A stretch of 64,000 bases of DNA from Dactylorhiza incarnata. Its lineage: Eukaryota > Streptophyta > Magnoliopsida > Asparagales > Orchidaceae. The notes beneath the pieces are model-generated. The model was not told the origin of the DNA. It made no database searches and saw only the letters and a program-made list of their open reading frames with translations. The DNA lies in assembly GCA_033032865.1 (NCBI GenBank), contig JAWHQI010000040.1, positions 11,205,001 through 11,269,000 of the forward strand. Direction: 5' to 3'. This document shows, piece after piece, positions 63,237 through 64,000 of the stretch; positions within the stretch are counted from its first letter, which is position 1; every line of letters begins with the position of its first letter. Both the position numbers and the translations under genes were made by a program.

Positions 63237-64000
63237 GCATTCCTAATTCAATTTTGAAGTTATTGAATTTTGTCTCATCCAAAGGTTTAGTGAATATGTC
63301 AGTCAATTGTTTGTCTGTGGGTACATATTCAATTATAATATCCCCATTTCTACATGTTCTCTAATGAAGTGATATCTAATGTTTATGTACTTTGTTCTAC
63401 TATGTGACACAGGATTATTAGCAATATCAATAGCACTAGTAGAATCACAATATAAAGGAGATTTACCTAGCTGGATTTTATAGTCTTGGAGTAGATGTTG
63501 AATCCATAGTAGCTGAGCACAATAGTTTCCAGCTGAGATGTACTCAGATTCTGCTGTAGAGATAGCTACACTGGTCTGCTTCCTGCTACTCCAAGATATT
63601 AGCCTTTTGCCAAGGAATTGACAGGTGCCTGATGTGCTTTTTCTGTCCTCCTTGCATCCTGCAAAGTCAGCATCTGAAAATCCAGTCAGTTCAAAATCAT
63701 TGCTCCTAGGGTACCAAAGGCCAAGATTGGGAGTACCCTTTAGATATCTCAGGATTCTTTTGACAGCAGTGTAGTGAGATTCCTTAGGGCTTACATGATA
63801 CCTAGCACACACACATGTTGAGAACATAATGTCTGGCCTACTAGCAGTTAGGTAGAGCAGTGAGCCAATAATCCCTCTGTACAATGTTACATCAATAGGT
63901 TTCCCTTTGTCATCCTTGTCCAGTGACATGTTGGCTGCCATTGGGGTTTTCATGACAGTGGAATTTTCCATTCCAAACTTCTTGATGATCTCCTTGGTGT
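63237..64000 (-). pseudogene. SIRE 3 RT C-terminus and RNase H (runs off window)
   Basis: The frame enters from beyond 64000 and shows 'FGMENSTVMKTPM', 'YRGIIGSLLYLTASRPDIMFS', 'YLKGTPNLGLWYP', the RNase H motifs 'GFSDADFAGC', 'STSGTCQFLG' and 'STAESEYI', then 'YHFIREHVE'. A 1-nt frameshift near 63340 precedes 'YVPTDKQLTDIFTKPLDE' and the end GMLNME at about 63237. It is clearly better preserved than SIRE 1. 63106-63236 is AT-rich spacer with no gene. Confidence 0.9.

Noticed and set aside
1..64000. Host protein-coding genes, rRNA, tRNA or organelle-derived segments
   Set aside because: Every coding stretch recognised belongs to a retrotransposon, and the remaining stretches match LTR or spacer sequence or show nothing recognisable.

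Overview
This is plant nuclear DNA made almost entirely of nested LTR retrotransposons. No host gene, rRNA or tRNA gene is recognisable. The lineages point to a flowering plant with a large, repeat-rich genome: SIRE/Maximus-type Ty1/copia with an extra ORF after pol, Athila-type Ty3/gypsy with a tRNA-Asp primer site, Tat-type Ty3/gypsy with a second RNase H and antisense genes, and a Tekay/Del-like long LTR. I cannot name the species. SIRE copies are numbered 1 to 4 and Athila copies lettered A to C; these are labels for this window only. Layout, left half: 1-4525 holds old debris: an Athila C 5' LTR on the plus strand split by a solo LTR (451-1960, duplication CCCGT), a gag stub, and two oppositely oriented, diverged LTRs (D and E). 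4530-10611 is a decayed minus-strand SIRE copy (1) with gag-end, protease, integrase, RT/RNase H and an extra ORF3. A Tekay-like LTR (10612-24794, minus) interrupts its gag. That LTR is itself split by a complete Athila element, A (11978-22562, duplication CCATC), with gag and pol but no env-like gene. Tekay internal debris (24795-26509) is followed by SIRE 2 (26510-33932), which has gag and ORF3 but no pol. Layout, right half: an ORF3 scrap (33933-34196), a SIRE 4 3' LTR, then SIRE 3 (35432-37455 and 60223-64000, running out of the window). A 22.8-kb Tat element (37456-60222) sits in the ORF3 of SIRE 3. Its pol is followed by a 9 x 97-bp tandem array and two intron-bearing antisense genes. 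Athila B (48824-57998, duplication AGTTC) sits in what reads as an intron of the second antisense gene; B has gag-protease and an env-like gene but no RT or integrase. The most interesting pattern cuts across families. Most LTRs here carry a dense array of GC-rich, CpG-containing inverted-repeat motifs, each family with its own motif, directly or shortly upstream of the TATA box. In Athila B, SIRE 2 and SIRE 3 the same family-specific motif recurs inside the element, upstream of the extra (env-like) ORF. In Athila B, SIRE 1 and SIRE 3 a TATA-like box lies about 100 bp before the extra ORF's ATG. This suggests an internal promoter for the extra ORF built from, or co-evolving with, the LTR enhancer module. 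Two unrelated lineages (Athila B and SIRE 2) have lost pol while keeping gag and the extra ORF, which suggests that these two genes and their promoter module matter to non-autonomous copies.
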